A DNA stretch of 41,002 bases from an uncultured Collinsella sp. (lineage in GTDB: Bacteria; Actinomycetota; Coriobacteriia; Coriobacteriales; Coriobacteriaceae), in NCBI GenBank assembly GCA_900544235.1, contig UQUL01000018.1:1-41002 (forward strand), given 5' to 3'. A program made the translations under genes and the position numbers. Positions 40,417 to 41,002 of this stretch are shown here, one piece after another. The number at the start of each line of letters is the position of its first letter. Positions within the stretch are counted from its first letter, which is position 1. Under the pieces are notes generated by a model. The model saw only the letters and a list, made by a program, of their open reading frames with translations. It ran no database searches and had not been told where the DNA came from.

Positions 40417-40944
40417 ATCTATCTATATATAAGAACGCTTGGCGAACAAAACCCGCCTTTTACCGATGGGAAACAAATAGCTGATGCCTTTGGAGTAAAG
40501 TAGCGCTCCAGAGATGACCGATGTCTCAATACTCATAAAACAGCTGGTCATCGCCAATATCAGAAGCCAATGCTTCAGTTTTAACCTCAGTGATGCGACT
40601 GAGGGACCTATTTATTTGTGAACAAAATATGGAGTGCGCGATTCCCGCCCCCGGGACCCCTCCGGTCTGGCAATATATCTCCTTGCCGCGCGGCCCGGTG
40701 GAACCGGGAACCAGCGCAGGCGTGCACCTTGAGAACCGGATACTGCGAGGATGGACACACCAGATGTGTCGCATCCGGGCAGACATCGAACCATTTGAAA
40801 TGGTCTAACTTGGATTTGTTTTTCGCAAGGCCGCCGAGAGGCGGCCCCGAGAAATTCCTTTTCCTATACTAAAACCATATGAATCGAACGGAACCGATCA
40901 GCGAATGACTGAGAGGACCGGACGGGCTCGAAGCCCATATATTT
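40417..40944 (+). other. Gene-free leader and upstream region of the 16S rRNA gene
   Basis: No convincing protein gene. It holds several folded elements: a hairpin GGATG...GCATCC (about 40749-40776), the palindrome ACCATTTGAAATGGT (40790-40804), a perfect GGCCGCC-GAGA-GGCGGCC hairpin (40829-40846) and GGGCTTCGAGCCC-like pairing near 40924-40936. A -10-like TATACT lies at 40865-40870 but no -35 fits it. The rRNA promoter and processing stems must be here. The minus strand has short frames (40526-40786 and 40423-40536) that may be remnants of a lost gene. Confidence 0.6.
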
Positions 40945-41002
40945 TGGACGGAGAGTTCGATCCTGGCTCAGGATGAACGCTGGCGGCGCGCCTAACACAT
41001 GC
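40945..41002 (+). rRNA. rrs: 16S ribosomal RNA, 5' end only
   Basis: GAGTTCGATCCTGGCTCAGG followed by ATGAACGCTGGCGGCG is the universal 16S start; the window ends at about nucleotide 58. Aligning GAGTTCGATC with E. coli positions 9-18 places the 5' end near 40945, accurate to a few bases. The text GGCGCGCCTAACACATGC is consistent with Coriobacteriia. Confidence 0.95.

Noticed and set aside
40865..40870. TATACT as the rRNA promoter -10
   Set aside because: No matching -35 lies 16-18 bp upstream (that position is inside a GC hairpin), so it was kept only as a note.

Overview
This window looks like the chromosomal replication-origin region of a coriobacterium, most likely Collinsella or a close relative. 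The evidence is a GC-rich genome (about 60% in hand-counted lines), the order gyrA-gyrB-dciA-recF-dnaN-dnaA / rpmH-rnpA-yidD-yidC-jag-rsmG-parA-parB, and the first ~58 nt of a 16S rRNA gene at the right edge, whose GGCGCGCCTAACACATGC stretch is the form I associate with Collinsella. The genus is an inference; a full 16S or genome comparison would settle it.

Left arm (1-11416): seven replication and topology genes all read leftward: gyrA, gyrB, a DciA/DUF721 helicase-loader relative, recF, dnaN, dnaA and, between dnaA and the point where transcription diverges, a gene for a GHKL-type ATPase joined by a Gln/Pro-rich linker to a winged helix. Candidate DnaA boxes (TTTTCAACA-like) lie on both sides of the dnaA-GHKL pair (8014-8251 and 11417-11500), so the origin may be bipartite. 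Strong hairpin-plus-T terminators end gyrA and the recF-dciA unit. A long imperfect inverted repeat fills the gyrB-gyrA gap and another sits past gyrA at the window edge.

Right of the origin (11588-16800): a promoter starts rpmH, rnpA, yidD, yidC and jag (ribosomal protein, RNase P protein, membrane insertion and RNA-binding protein), ending at a perfect terminator. Then comes the lower-GC rsmG-parA-parB unit, with three perfect parS sites spaced exactly 39 bp just before parA, and a small membrane protein that overlaps parB.

Middle (16800-31340): rlmN faces ddl and a DinG-type helicase-exonuclease fusion. A pair of overlapping WYL regulators (PafB/PafC-like) runs tail-to-tail into dinG. A 1063-residue membrane protein has an M28-peptidase-like fold split by a very long acidic low-complexity insert and is followed by a one-helix small protein. 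A 1143-residue sortase-anchored adhesin with an N-terminal thioester domain and CnaB/SpaA-like repeats reads leftward.

Right part (31269-41002): tRNA-Gly(CCC) is followed by a terminator and three ~130-bp tandem degenerate repeats, each carrying the 3' end of that tRNA. Then purB, a TSCPD-domain protein, a Tat-exported lipoprotein, an OmpR-type two-component pair, purC, a two-helix membrane protein, an M29 aminopeptidase, tRNA-Lys(UUU), and a ~550-bp structured leader before the 16S gene. I found no insertion sequence, CRISPR array, prophage or recognised defence system. The least explained items are the GHKL-winged-helix protein inside the origin, the tRNA-derived tandem repeats, and the interrupted M28-like membrane protein.
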